Source: Thermogladius calderae 1633 (GTDB taxonomy: Archaea > Thermoproteota > Thermoprotei_A > Sulfolobales > Desulfurococcaceae). Taken from it: a stretch of DNA of 64,000 bases. Below are positions 51,564 through 59,969 of the stretch, piece after piece. The notes beneath the pieces are model-generated. The model was not told the DNA's origin, ran no database searches, and saw nothing but the letters and a program-made list of their open reading frames with translations. The stretch is from assembly GCF_000264495.1 (NCBI RefSeq), contig NC_017954.1, positions 1 to 64,000 of the forward strand, written 5' to 3'. The first letter of the stretch is position 1. Each line of letters starts with the position of its first letter. Position numbers and translations under genes: made by a program.

Positions 51564-52115
51564 ATGAGATACACCCTCGTGATAACAGGTAGACCCGGAG
51601 TAGGGAAGTCCACACTTTTCAACAAGATCGTAGAGGCGTTGAGGAGTAGTGGACTAGCCGTCGCGGGATTCGTAACCTTCGAAGAGAGAGATTCCACGGG
51701 TCTGAGAGTGGGGTTCAAGATCCTCGACTTGAAGACGAGGTCGTGGGCTTGGCTTGCCAGGAGAGATAGCCCGTCTCCTGTACGGGTCGGCTCCTATGGC
51801 GTATTCGTCGAAGAAGCAAACAAGGTCGTCGAGATGGCCCTAAACAAAGATGCTGTGGTAAACAGTGACGTCATATGCGTGGACGAGGTAGGCCCCATGG
51901 AGCTAAAGCTCCCGAGCTTTAAACCCCTGCTCATAAGTGCTCTCAAACTGGGAAAGCCGACAATCCTCGTGGTTCATTACAGGCTCTCCGACCCCGACAT
52001 ACTGAGGTTAATTGACAAGTCCGAGAGGGTGACGCTCACTCTCGAGAATAGGGACGAGCTAAACCGAGTATTACCTGGAGTCGTCTTAGAGAAAATCAGG
52101 GGGAAGAGACCGTAA
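51564..52115 (+). CDS. THEP1-family nucleoside-triphosphatase
   Basis: The 183-residue protein has the P-loop TGRPGVGKSTLFNKI (about 8-22), GFVTFEERDSTGLRVGFKI, and the Walker B VICVDEVGPMELK typical of THEP1 (NTPase from Aquifex). Members hydrolyse nucleoside triphosphates in vitro; the cellular role is unknown. The start follows the regulator stop by 6 bases with a GAGG motif. Confidence 0.92.
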   Translation: MRYTLVITGRPGVGKSTLFNKIVEALRSSGLAVAGFVTFEERDSTGLRVGFKILDLKTRSWAWLARRDSPSPVRVGSYGVFVEEANKVVEMALNKDAVVNSDVICVDEVGPMELKLPSFKPLLISALKLGKPTILVVHYRLSDPDILRLIDKSERVTLTLENRDELNRVLPGVVLEKIRGKRP

Positions 52116-52119
52116 GGTC

Positions 52120-53313
52120 ATGACTAGCAGGCTGTTAAGCAAAACCATTGTAGTAGAAGAGGGCCTAGCAAAAGTATACGTGCCAGACATCTCGGAGTAC
52201 ATAAGAGAGGACGGGGTAGTAGAGCCTTCCTGGATGCCCGTATTTTACAACCCGTCAGCTAAGTTCTCTAGGGATGTAACCGTACTCGTTGCGAGGACGT
52301 ACTTTAGTAGTAGGGAGTTCTTCTTCCTCGACCTTCTCTCGGGTACAGGTGTGAGAGGGATCAGGCTGTCGCTCGAGGCGGGAGGCGTAGGGATATTAAA
52401 CGACGTAGACCCTCGGGCATACGACTACATAACCGAGAACATCAAGTTCAACAAGCTAGACGACAGGCTAACAGCGTTCAATATGGAGGCTAACGCCCTG
52501 GCCAACCTTTTGACCTTCACAGGTGTAGTCGTCGACTACGCCGATGTAGACCCTTACGGCTCGCCAATACCCTTCTTCGAGAGCGCTCTAAAGCCGTTGG
52601 GGAAGAAGGCACTACTAGGCGTCACAGCCACGGATAGGGGGCCTTTGAATTGCGTGAACAAGGAGAAGACTCTCAAGAGGTACTGGTTGGAGTGTCACAG
52701 TGTCGACTTCGCGAACGAACTTGGGATTAGAGTTTTGACTTACGTTACAGCCCTGAGGGCGTCAGCCCTCAACTACGCTATCACACCCCTACTGTACCTC
52801 AGTAAGGCCCACTACTTCCGCGTCTTCTATCTGGTCGAGCGTAGGAACCCCTACGAGGAGATTTCTAGGTGTAAAGGGTACATATGGTACTGCAGGGATA
52901 CCCTCGAAAGAGGACTCTCAAAGACTGGCGAGCCGGATGTGTCTTGCAAAGGGGGGAAGAGGCCCATAGTGATTGGCCCCCTATGGGTGTGCCCGCTGGG
53001 TAGCAAGGAGTTCGTTGACCGAGTAGCCGAGAACCTCGAGAAGACGCCTTATCTCAAGAATAGGGACGTGCTGAAGTACGTCAACTTATTGAAGAGCGAG
53101 GTAGATGTGAACGTCCCATACATAAGGCTGGATCTCCTCTGCAAGAAGATTGGAGCCAACATGCCGAACATGGATTCGCTTGTTGAAAGGCTGAGAAGCA
53201 TGGGTTTTAGGGCCTCGAGAACACACCTGGACTACAGGGGTGTGAAGACCGATGCTCCTCTAGATGTTCTGACAAGCGCCATACGAGAGACTGGTGGAGC
53301 CGGCTCCTCGTGA
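52120..53313 (+). CDS. trm1: tRNA (guanine26-N2)-dimethyltransferase Trm1
   Basis: The 397-residue protein matches Trm1: EGLAKVYVP, MPVFYNPSAKFSRDVTV, LDLLSGTGVRGIR (motif I), VDYADVDPYGSPIPFFESAL, GVTATDRGPLN and a C-terminal zinc/THUMP-less extension with the KGYIWYC and CKGGKRP pattern. It methylates G26 of tRNA. The start codon (ATG 52120) is 4 bases after the THEP1 stop, so it is the last gene of the nop5 operon. Confidence 0.96.
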   Translation: MTSRLLSKTIVVEEGLAKVYVPDISEYIREDGVVEPSWMPVFYNPSAKFSRDVTVLVARTYFSSREFFFLDLLSGTGVRGIRLSLEAGGVGILNDVDPRAYDYITENIKFNKLDDRLTAFNMEANALANLLTFTGVVVDYADVDPYGSPIPFFESALKPLGKKALLGVTATDRGPLNCVNKEKTLKRYWLECHSVDFANELGIRVLTYVTALRASALNYAITPLLYLSKAHYFRVFYLVERRNPYEEISRCKGYIWYCRDTLERGLSKTGEPDVSCKGGKRPIVIGPLWVCPLGSKEFVDRVAENLEKTPYLKNRDVLKYVNLLKSEVDVNVPYIRLDLLCKKIGANMPNMDSLVERLRSMGFRASRTHLDYRGVKTDAPLDVLTSAIRETGGAGSS

Positions 53314-53318
53314 CTACC

Positions 53319-53741
53319 TTAACGCGTTCTTTTGGTTTGTCCGTGTCTCAAGACCCACTCGTTTATGAACTGGCAGTTCACCGGGTCGTAGAACCCGCCT
53401 TCATAGCACCTGTTGATGAATGGGCAGGATACACACGGTATGTCGAGTACCTCGTCAACTAATTTACTCACAACTAGTTTCCCAAGACGCCCAGCCTGGA
53501 GACCTGTTTTCTGTACTCTAGCTAAAGTGTCCGCCACGAGTGTAATTCTGTAGGTCCTCTTACCCTTGTATGTAACGGGCTCTCTCTTAATGACTCCTTC
53601 CTCCTCGAGCTTCTTCAAAGCCTTTGACAACTCCTTACTGGTCAACCCGAGCTCTTTCCACAACTCGCTTTGCAGAACATCCTTGCCCTCGTTTGAGAGC
53701 AAGAACCCGATTATCCTCTCGCTTACTGAGTCCTTCGACAT
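53319..53741 (-). CDS. TFE-beta (Rpc34-like) transcription factor
   Basis: The 140-residue protein has an N-terminal winged helix (about 5-70) and a C-terminal cysteine cluster (C103, C106, C112, C123) of the type that holds a 4Fe-4S cluster in archaeal TFE-beta and eukaryotic RPC6. TFE-beta pairs with TFE-alpha to help open promoter DNA. It is near TFB (same strand, 100 bases away), which fits a role in initiation, but the two are separate transcripts. Confidence 0.82.
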   Translation of the reverse strand: MSKDSVSERIIGFLLSNEGKDVLQSELWKELGLTSKELSKALKKLEEEGVIKREPVTYKGKRTYRITLVADTLARVQKTGLQAGRLGKLVVSKLVDEVLDIPCVSCPFINRCYEGGFYDPVNCQFINEWVLRHGQTKRTR

Positions 53742-53840
53742 GAAAATTCGACCTGTCGCTGAAGTCGCTGTTGAGCCAATATTTTATTCTATCATTAGAG
53801 GCTTATAATTTGACATGAGAAAAACACGAAACCGTTAGAA

Positions 53841-54734
53841 CTACATGGTGATCACTATGTCCAGGTTTCTGACTATCTCGCTATAGGAATTCCTGATCGC
53901 TACATCAGTCAACCCTACTGTTTTAGCGATGTCTAGTTGAGTCCTCCTATTCCCCGTCAGGATAGCGGCCACGTAAACGGCTGAGGCTGCGAGGCTTGAA
54001 AGCCCCTTTCCGCTCACTAGCCCCGTGCTCGTGACTTCTGCCACGATCTTATTGGCTACGAACTCGACCTCCGGGGGTAGGCCAGAGCTCTTCACTATGT
54101 AGGAGATGATCGTTTGGGGCTCGTTCCTCGCCAGTTTCTTGTTCAGGTTCTTGACAGACTCGCTCACCATCTTAATAGCATTCCAAACCTCCTGCGGTTC
54201 GAGCCCGAGCTCGCTAGCAAACTGCTTGAAGGGTCTTGGGTAGCCGTGGATCTTGTAAGACAGGTACAGCGAGGCTGCGGCCAGCCGCTTGAGCGTCTTC
54301 TCCTTGAAGTTCTTGCCTGCGACCGCCTCCCTGAGAATTTCGCCCGCCGTCTCGGCTACTGCGGTTGGCGGCTTTATCAGCTTGACTAGGTCGTTGAGGT
54401 GCTTGAGCGCCTTCTCAACGATCCTCTCGCTCTTGCTGACCCTGACGTCTTTCTGCCTCGCGACCCAGCCCCTGCCCTCTTTCACGTGGTTGACAATCCT
54501 ACCGGCTATCTCTGTCCCCCCGATACCCCTGTCGTGAACCCTGTTAGTGAAGGAGCCGCTTACTCTAGGGGTGGTCTCGTCCTTTATCAGAGTCTCAATA
54601 CCGTAGTCGATTGGTCTCTCCTCTAGGACTGTCCCGCAAACAGGGCAAACGTACGCGTTCTCGGAGTAGTCGAAGACTATGTTTTGATTACCGCATACCG
54701 GGCATCTCAGGACAGCCGTCTCTATCTTCATCAC
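53841..54734 (-). CDS. tfb: Transcription initiation factor B
   Basis: The 297-residue protein has the N-terminal zinc ribbon (C11, C14, C30, C33), the B-reader/linker with DETTPRVSGSFTNRVHDRGIGGTEI, and two cyclin folds ending near residue 295. It is a TFIIB homologue that loads RNA polymerase onto TBP-bound promoters. Its start overlaps the gar1 stop by 4 bases, so the two are coupled. The length is normal for archaeal TFB. Confidence 0.96.
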   Translation of the reverse strand: MMKIETAVLRCPVCGNQNIVFDYSENAYVCPVCGTVLEERPIDYGIETLIKDETTPRVSGSFTNRVHDRGIGGTEIAGRIVNHVKEGRGWVARQKDVRVSKSERIVEKALKHLNDLVKLIKPPTAVAETAGEILREAVAGKNFKEKTLKRLAAASLYLSYKIHGYPRPFKQFASELGLEPQEVWNAIKMVSESVKNLNKKLARNEPQTIISYIVKSSGLPPEVEFVANKIVAEVTSTGLVSGKGLSSLAASAVYVAAILTGNRRTQLDIAKTVGLTDVAIRNSYSEIVRNLDIVITM

Positions 54735-55009
54735 TGTGTCTCTCCCCCTTGCTTTCTAGTCCCCTTTCTCTTAACTGGCTCGTAATACACGTTGTAGTCG
54801 CGTATTGTAGAGGCCAAGTCCCTAGACTCCAGTTTAACGATAATCCTGGGGTCGTCAACTCTCCCAATTATATCGACTATTTTTCCAAGCCTCCGAAGAT
54901 TGGAGTCGTACACGAGGCTACCTATAAGATCCTCCCGGACGTTCACGGATGGTCTAACCACCAGGATCCCATTCTTACCCACGACTTCTACGAAACCCAA
55001 GCGCCTCAA
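54731..55009 (-). CDS. gar1: H/ACA RNP protein Gar1
   Basis: The 92-residue protein has the Gar1/Naf1 beta-barrel: RLGFVEVVGKNGILVVRP, LIGSLVYDSNLRRLGKIVDIIGRVDDP, VKLES, and a basic tail. Gar1 is the H/ACA RNP subunit that helps pseudouridylation of rRNA. It starts at a TTG with GGAGG 13 bases upstream. It is co-translated with tfb. C/D parts (nop5-flpA) are 5 kb away. Confidence 0.92.
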   Translation of the reverse strand: MRRLGFVEVVGKNGILVVRPSVNVREDLIGSLVYDSNLRRLGKIVDIIGRVDDPRIIVKLESRDLASTIRDYNVYYEPVKRKGTRKQGGETQ

Positions 55010-55280
55010 ACCCTGACTTAACCTCCTGTGGTATTACCTTGTTGACACAGTATTTAACCAGAGACCCTATAATACCTACGACACTACCGTTTTTTGTATT
55101 ATTGCTTCTCTCAAACAGGTGTTGAAACAAGAACGTAATACACTATTGGTGAGATATACTCACGTAATACAGCCTAGTCGGGAGGTAGAGACGATTTACG
55201 CGGTTACAACCCGAGTTTCAAATAGAACTCCCTCCGGTGGACTGAATTGAGCGTACTAGGAACTGGGGTATTGAAAGCCC
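55010..55280. other. 271-base non-coding region with repeats
   Basis: The region contains ACGTAATACA twice as a direct repeat (55133-55142 and 55162-55171) around the palindrome GTGAG-ATATA-CTCAC (55149-55163), and a GGGAG...CTCCC long-range inverted repeat (55180 to about 55237). The TATA for gar1 is probably the ATTTAACC complement near 55050-55060. There is no clear reading frame; the repeats could be a regulator site or a small RNA. Confidence 0.45.
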
Positions 55281-55571
55281 CTAGCCCCTAGTCTTCTTCA
55301 ACTCCATGGATATGAGCTTGAGAAGCCTCGTCTTGCTAAAAACTTTGTTTACAACGACTCTACCAGCCTTCCTCCACATTCGAGGGTACTTCTTGTCTGC
55401 CTCAACCTCCACCTCAAACCCTAGGCGCCGGGCTGCTTTCTCGATCTCCTCTAACGTGGGGTTCGGCACGCAGAGCGACTTTGGAACTCTCCTACCCTCG
55501 CTACGAGTACTCGAACAATCGATGTAGTGAGGGTATATGACGACCTTTCTTTTCTCGTACTCCCTACTCAC
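55281..55571 (-). CDS. srp19: SRP19, signal recognition particle protein
   Basis: The 96-residue protein matches archaeal SRP19: KVVIYPHYIDCSSTRSEGRRVPKSLCV, then NPTLEEIEKAARRLGFEVEVE. It binds SRP RNA helices 6 and 8 and helps SRP54 assembly for co-translational targeting. The stop of the upstream eS8 gene is 16 bases away, so it may be co-transcribed with rps8e. SRP RNA itself is not in the window. Confidence 0.95.
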   Translation of the reverse strand: MSREYEKRKVVIYPHYIDCSSTRSEGRRVPKSLCVPNPTLEEIEKAARRLGFEVEVEADKKYPRMWRKAGRVVVNKVFSKTRLLKLISMELKKTRG

Positions 55572-55587
55572 TACGACACCGTGTACT

Positions 55588-55971
55588 CTACTTTACTAAG
55601 ACCCCGTTCAAAACTCCGTCTTGCCCTGGCCTCGAAAGGATTTTGACCAACCCTACCTCCGTCTTGACGATCGCGCCTTTAACGATTATCTTGGACCTCG
55701 CTAACTGGGGGTTAGACGGGACGTTCACGACGTCTAGGATCTTGACTCTCTTGACACGCTTCTCTTCTGGCAAGTAGACGTTGACATAGGTTACTCTCTT
55801 CAGCTTTACCTTAGTGTTCCCGCCCACCGTCCTAACGATTTTCCTCTCCTCCTCTCCCGCCAGGGTCGTATTGATGGGCGAGCCCCCTAACTCGTATTTC
55901 CTCTTGTCCCTGCGTCGTCCTTTCTTACCCCCCGTTATCTTTTTGAAGTCGTTACCTTGGTAGTACGACAT
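55588..55971 (-). CDS. rps8e: Ribosomal protein eS8
   Basis: The 127-residue protein has the eS8 pattern: SYYQGNDFKKITGGKKGRRRDKRKYELGG and VLNGVLVK at the end, with basic strands between. It binds the 5' domain of 16S rRNA. ATG 55971 is preceded by GGTG at good spacing. The longer frame starting at 55980 adds three residues and is not used. Confidence 0.95.
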   Translation of the reverse strand: MSYYQGNDFKKITGGKKGRRRDKRKYELGGSPINTTLAGEEERKIVRTVGGNTKVKLKRVTYVNVYLPEEKRVKRVKILDVVNVPSNPQLARSKIIVKGAIVKTEVGLVKILSRPGQDGVLNGVLVK

Positions 55972-56072
55972 TAACAGCACCTTCCTCTTTCTAGAGTTTG
56001 AAGCCGCCTTATAAACTTCTTTAAGTTGTAAACCTATGTATAAAATCTGGCAAAGTCCAGGGAAGCAGAGGC

Positions 56073-56903
56073 ATGCGCGGATTACTCGCCTCTTCTCAGA
56101 GAAAGCTCGAGAGGTTCGCTTTCAGGGTACTAAGCTTCTTCGAGAAGAGAGTTCTTGAAGACATCTACGAGAGGTGGCTGTGGCTCCAGATCAAAGACGG
56201 CCCGTTTCCTACGCACATAGGCATAATCCCAGACGGGAACCGTAGGTGGGCCAAAAAGTTCGGTTTAGACCCTTTGACAGGGCACGAGACCGGCTACGAG
56301 AGGATTAAAGAGGTCTTGAACTGGATCTGGGAGCTAGGTGTGAGGTACGTAACGATCTACGCTATGAGTAGCGAGAACTGCAGGTTCAGGAACCGCGAGG
56401 AGTTCTATCACCTGCTCTCCCTGCTCAGGAGAGGAATTAGAGAAATACTGGAGTCGGGCGAGATCGATAAGAAGAGGATCCGAGTCAGGGTGATTGGGGA
56501 CTTAGACATGCTCCCGCCGGACCTCGTCGACGAGATCAAGAAGCTGGAGGAGAGGAGTAGCTCGTACAAGGACAGGACGTTGATGATCGCCGTATGTTAT
56601 GGCGGTAGACATGAGATAGTCGAGGCCGTTAAGAAGATTATTAAAGAGTACGAGGAGGGAAAAGTCGGCTTGGACGACATAAACGAAGAGACTTTCTCAA
56701 AATACTTGATGACGAGCGATATCCCAGACCCTGACTTGATCATAAGGACAAGCGGGGAGGTGAGGATAAGTAACTTCTTGTTATGGCAGTCCGCCTACAG
56801 CGAGCTCTACTTCTGCGACGCTTACTGGCCTGAATTCAGGAAAATAGACTTCTGGAGAGCTATAAGGAGCTATCAGGCCCGCGAAAGAAGGTTCGGGAGG
56901 TGA
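56073..56903 (+). CDS. uppS: Cis-prenyltransferase (UppS family)
   Basis: The 276-residue protein has the cis-prenyltransferase signatures HIGIIPDGNRRWAKKFG, TIYAMSSENCRFR, and ending IIRTSGEVRISNFLLWQSAYSELYFCDAYWPEF. It makes long-chain polyprenyl diphosphates used in N-glycosylation or cell-surface synthesis. It is divergent from rps8e and its 3' end is adjacent to the convergent coiled-coil gene (no gap). Confidence 0.95.
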   Translation: MRGLLASSQRKLERFAFRVLSFFEKRVLEDIYERWLWLQIKDGPFPTHIGIIPDGNRRWAKKFGLDPLTGHETGYERIKEVLNWIWELGVRYVTIYAMSSENCRFRNREEFYHLLSLLRRGIREILESGEIDKKRIRVRVIGDLDMLPPDLVDEIKKLEERSSSYKDRTLMIAVCYGGRHEIVEAVKKIIKEYEEGKVGLDDINEETFSKYLMTSDIPDPDLIIRTSGEVRISNFLLWQSAYSELYFCDAYWPEFRKIDFWRAIRSYQARERRFGR

Positions 56904-57812
56904 TCACGCTTCCTCGCTTAACTCGTCGGGGTTCGAGTAGAGCAACTTTAGATCCTCGAACGTGAGCTTCTTAACACCAGACTTCAACTTCTCTTCGACC
57001 TGCTTCTTCTTTTCCTCGATTATCTTAGAGGTCTTCGTCCTCCTCAGCTCTTCTAGCTTCTTGTTATACAGCTCCCTTAACTCCCCTAGTCTAGACCTGT
57101 ACTTATCGATCTCGCCGTTAATTTCGTCCAGCCTCTTCTGCTTCTCGTTTATCGTGTTCGTTAGGTCGTTAACAGCCTTCGTCTTCTCGGTCAGCTCCTG
57201 CCTCATCTTCGTAAGGCTCTCTTTGGCTTTCCCAACCTCCTCCGTCAACACGCCTATGTTGTTCTTCAGGTCGCTTATCTGTACACGCAGTGATGTTATG
57301 TACGCTCTCAGTTCCAGGTACTGGTTCTTCTCGTTTACAGCCCTACGAGCCTTCTCGAGCAGCCTCTCGTAGCGTTTTATCTTGTTGATGATCTCGTTCT
57401 CCTGCTCGAGTGATAGAACTCTCGTCTGCAGACTCCACTCGAGCCTGTTTATCTCGTCGACGATGGCGCTTATAGGTATCCTGACCTCCTTGTTTAGGTT
57501 CTCTACCTCGATCTTCTTACTCCTAGCTAGCTCTATAAGAGAAGAGTACTCCTCCTTCTTCGACTTCAGCTCCCCGATCAGCCTTCGCCTCTCCTCCACC
57601 AGCTTCTTGTACTTCTCCTTCAGGCCCTTGTACTCCTCTCTTAGCTTTTTGATGCTCTCGATCAGCCCTCTACGCTGGGTCCTTAGAGTTTTCAGCTCTG
57701 CTACTAACCCGGCTCTCTGCTCTTTAAGCTGAGAAATCAAAGCCCTCGTCTTGGACATCTCGTCTCCTATTGCCGTAAGAGACGGGTCCTCGTTAAAGCC
57801 GTTCTCGGCCAC
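56904..57812 (-). CDS. Archaeal coiled-coil protein (COG1340-like)
   Basis: The 302-residue product is almost entirely coiled coil (LKEQRAGLVAELKTLRTQRRGL, KKLREEYKGLKEKYKKL and so on), with an exact helix-breaker spacing typical of the COG1340 archaeal coiled-coil family. It starts at a GTG directly after the stop of acdB. The function is unknown; the length and structure suggest a scaffold. Confidence 0.85.
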   Translation of the reverse strand: MAENGFNEDPSLTAIGDEMSKTRALISQLKEQRAGLVAELKTLRTQRRGLIESIKKLREEYKGLKEKYKKLVEERRRLIGELKSKKEEYSSLIELARSKKIEVENLNKEVRIPISAIVDEINRLEWSLQTRVLSLEQENEIINKIKRYERLLEKARRAVNEKNQYLELRAYITSLRVQISDLKNNIGVLTEEVGKAKESLTKMRQELTEKTKAVNDLTNTINEKQKRLDEINGEIDKYRSRLGELRELYNKKLEELRRTKTSKIIEEKKKQVEEKLKSGVKKLTFEDLKLLYSNPDELSEEA

Positions 57813-58526
57813 TCAACGATTCACCACACCAGCTCTGCTAACTATGACTCTAGCGTCGACGACGACCGCCCCACGGCTATAGGCTATTATGGGATTTAAA
57901 TCGACCGAGATAATATAAGGATTATCCTCCATTAATTTAGAGAGCGACACGATCATGCCGGCGATAGCCTCCTTGTCCACAGGGGGTTGCGACCTGTACC
58001 CTTCGAGTATTCTACTCGCCTTGATCTCCCCTAGCATCTCGATAGCTTCCTGGTAACTCACGGGAGCCACTCTAAAGGTGACGTCTTTTAACACTTCCAC
58101 GAATATACCGCCGAGCCCGAACATGATGACGGGGCCGAACACCTGGTCGCGTGTAGCGCCAATAATTACCTCCACGCCTGGCGGCATCATTTTTTGTACG
58201 AGGAAGCCCGTCAGCCTAGCCCCGGGTTGCCTCTCCTTGACGTTCTTCGTTATAGCCTCGCAAGCACGCTCGACTTCCTCGCCACTCTTCAAGCCTAGTA
58301 CAACACCGCCGACGTCTGTCTTGTGGCTGATATCGGGTGAGACGACCTTTACAACAACCGGGTAACCTATTTTGTCTGCGACCTCCCTGGCCTTACGGCC
58401 GGTCTCCGCGAAGCCGTAGTCGGCGACTTTGATACCGTACAGCTCCATTAACCTCATTGCTTCGTGCTCGAGTAGCTTGGACCTCCCCTCTCTCAACGCC
58501 GCCTCTATAATACTGCCAGCGTTCAA
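57813..58526 (-). CDS. acdB: Acetyl-CoA synthetase (ADP-forming) beta subunit
   Basis: The 237-residue protein has the ATP-grasp domain of ADP-forming acyl-CoA synthetases: VVKVVSPDISHKTDVGGV (His near position 70 is the beta-site phosphorylation residue), GFLVQKMMPPGVEVIIGATRDQVFGPVIMFGLGG, and DLNPIIAY. With AcdA it turns acetyl-CoA into acetate plus ATP, the energy-conserving step of peptide and sugar fermentation in hyperthermophilic archaea. Its start overlaps the acdA stop by 4 bases. Confidence 0.95.
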   Translation of the reverse strand: MNAGSIIEAALREGRSKLLEHEAMRLMELYGIKVADYGFAETGRKAREVADKIGYPVVVKVVSPDISHKTDVGGVVLGLKSGEEVERACEAITKNVKERQPGARLTGFLVQKMMPPGVEVIIGATRDQVFGPVIMFGLGGIFVEVLKDVTFRVAPVSYQEAIEMLGEIKASRILEGYRSQPPVDKEAIAGMIVSLSKLMEDNPYIISVDLNPIIAYSRGAVVVDARVIVSRAGVVNR

Positions 58527-59908
58527 GACACGCCACCTTGCATTCTAATTCGCGAGTAAGTATATAAAGCACTCAAAGCCCTCGCAAGTCTCTCGGGGGA
58601 CTCGAACACCGGTATACCGTTCTCCTCGAGGAACTTTTTGTACTCCAGCGTGAGCCCTCCTCCTATTAGGACTACGAGCATAGGTTTACCGTACCTCTTG
58701 GCCGTCACAAGGTACTCGAAGAGCTCGCCTCTCAGGCCCGGAACCTGGGGTAGGGCCACTACGACGACTGCGTCCACGTCGTTTCTCGGCAGCAGCTCGT
58801 TCAACACGGTCATGAACCTCTGGTCGTCTGTGTCACCCGTCAAGTCTATCGGGTTCTCGACTATACAGTGAGGCGGGAGGACACTCCTCAGTCTCTCCTT
58901 GAGATCGGCGGGTGTCTCTGGTACCTCGAGGCCGTTGAGCTCGATGGCGTCTGTTAACATCACTCCTACACCCCCAGCGTCGGTCACGATGTAGACCCTC
59001 CTACCCTTCATCAATGGCTGAGTGGACAAGACCTTGACGAGGTCCATAATCTCGTCGAAGCTGACAGCCTCTAGAAGCCTGCTCTGCTTGAAGACCGTTG
59101 TGTAAAGAGTGTAGTCGCCGGCTAAGGCGGCCGTGTGGCTGGCTGCGGCGATACCTCCCCTCTTGGTCTTACCCGCCTTGTAGACAACGACGGGCTTAAC
59201 CCTTGAAACCTTTCTCGCGGTGTCGATGAAGTCTCTACCCCGCCCTTCTCTGACGCCCTCTAAGTAGAGGAAGATAACGTTCGTGGTGGGGTCTTCCACT
59301 AGGTAGTTCAGCAGCTCGACCTCGTCTACGTCGATCTTGTTCCCGAAGCTTATGGCCTTCGAGAGGCCGTAGCCGTGGTGCGCCATCCAGTCGAGTAACG
59401 CCGACGCGAAAGCGCCGCTCTGGCTTATCACACTCACGTAACCCTTGGGCGGTCTCTTCATTTTGTCCTCTGGGAGGAAGAAGGTGTCAACACCGCTCCA
59501 GTTGTCTAGCACCCCTATACAGTTGGGCCCTATCACCCTAATACCGTGTTTAGCTGCGACCCGCTTTACCTCGTCCTCTAGCATAGCACCCTCTTGAGTA
59601 CCGGTCTCCCTGAACCCCCCGCTTATTATTATAGCGCCCTTCACGCCTTTGACGCCCGCGTCTTCCAGTACCCCAGGGACTGTCCTAGCGGGGGTGGCTA
59701 TCACTACTAGGTCCACTCGCCCCGGTATCTCCTGTACACTCGCGTAGGCCTTTAGCCCGAGGATCTCCTGGTAGTGCGGGTTAACCGGGTATATCTCGCC
59801 CTTGAACTTGTTCTTGAAGTTCTCCAGTATTACCCTGCCTACCTTACCCTCCTTCGGGGTCGCCCCCACGACCGCTACGCTCGAGGGGTTAAAGAAGAAC
59901 TCGAGCAC
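58523..59908 (-). CDS. acdA: Acetyl-CoA synthetase (ADP-forming) alpha subunit
   Basis: The 461-residue protein has the CoA-binding domain (SVAVVGATPKEGKVGRVILEN), a succinyl-CoA-ligase-like part, and SHTAALAGDYTLY, which holds the phosphorylated His. The alpha subunit binds CoA and forms the acyl-phosphate step. It heads the acdA-acdB pair. A TATA-like TTATTTTACC (59940-59948, minus strand) is upstream. Confidence 0.95.
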   Translation of the reverse strand: MLEFFFNPSSVAVVGATPKEGKVGRVILENFKNKFKGEIYPVNPHYQEILGLKAYASVQEIPGRVDLVVIATPARTVPGVLEDAGVKGVKGAIIISGGFRETGTQEGAMLEDEVKRVAAKHGIRVIGPNCIGVLDNWSGVDTFFLPEDKMKRPPKGYVSVISQSGAFASALLDWMAHHGYGLSKAISFGNKIDVDEVELLNYLVEDPTTNVIFLYLEGVREGRGRDFIDTARKVSRVKPVVVYKAGKTKRGGIAAASHTAALAGDYTLYTTVFKQSRLLEAVSFDEIMDLVKVLSTQPLMKGRRVYIVTDAGGVGVMLTDAIELNGLEVPETPADLKERLRSVLPPHCIVENPIDLTGDTDDQRFMTVLNELLPRNDVDAVVVVALPQVPGLRGELFEYLVTAKRYGKPMLVVLIGGGLTLEYKKFLEENGIPVFESPERLARALSALYTYSRIRMQGGVS

Positions 59909-59969
59909 CTAGAGCACCACTATCACGTAATTTAGGCGAGGTAAAATAAGTTTTGTCTACCAATCACGC

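Noticed and set aside
55179-55240. tRNA-like fold in the gar1 upstream region
   Set aside because: GGGAG/CTCCC and a loop like TTCAAAT suggested a tRNA, but arm lengths do not fit, the acceptor stem does not pair and there is no anticodon arm.
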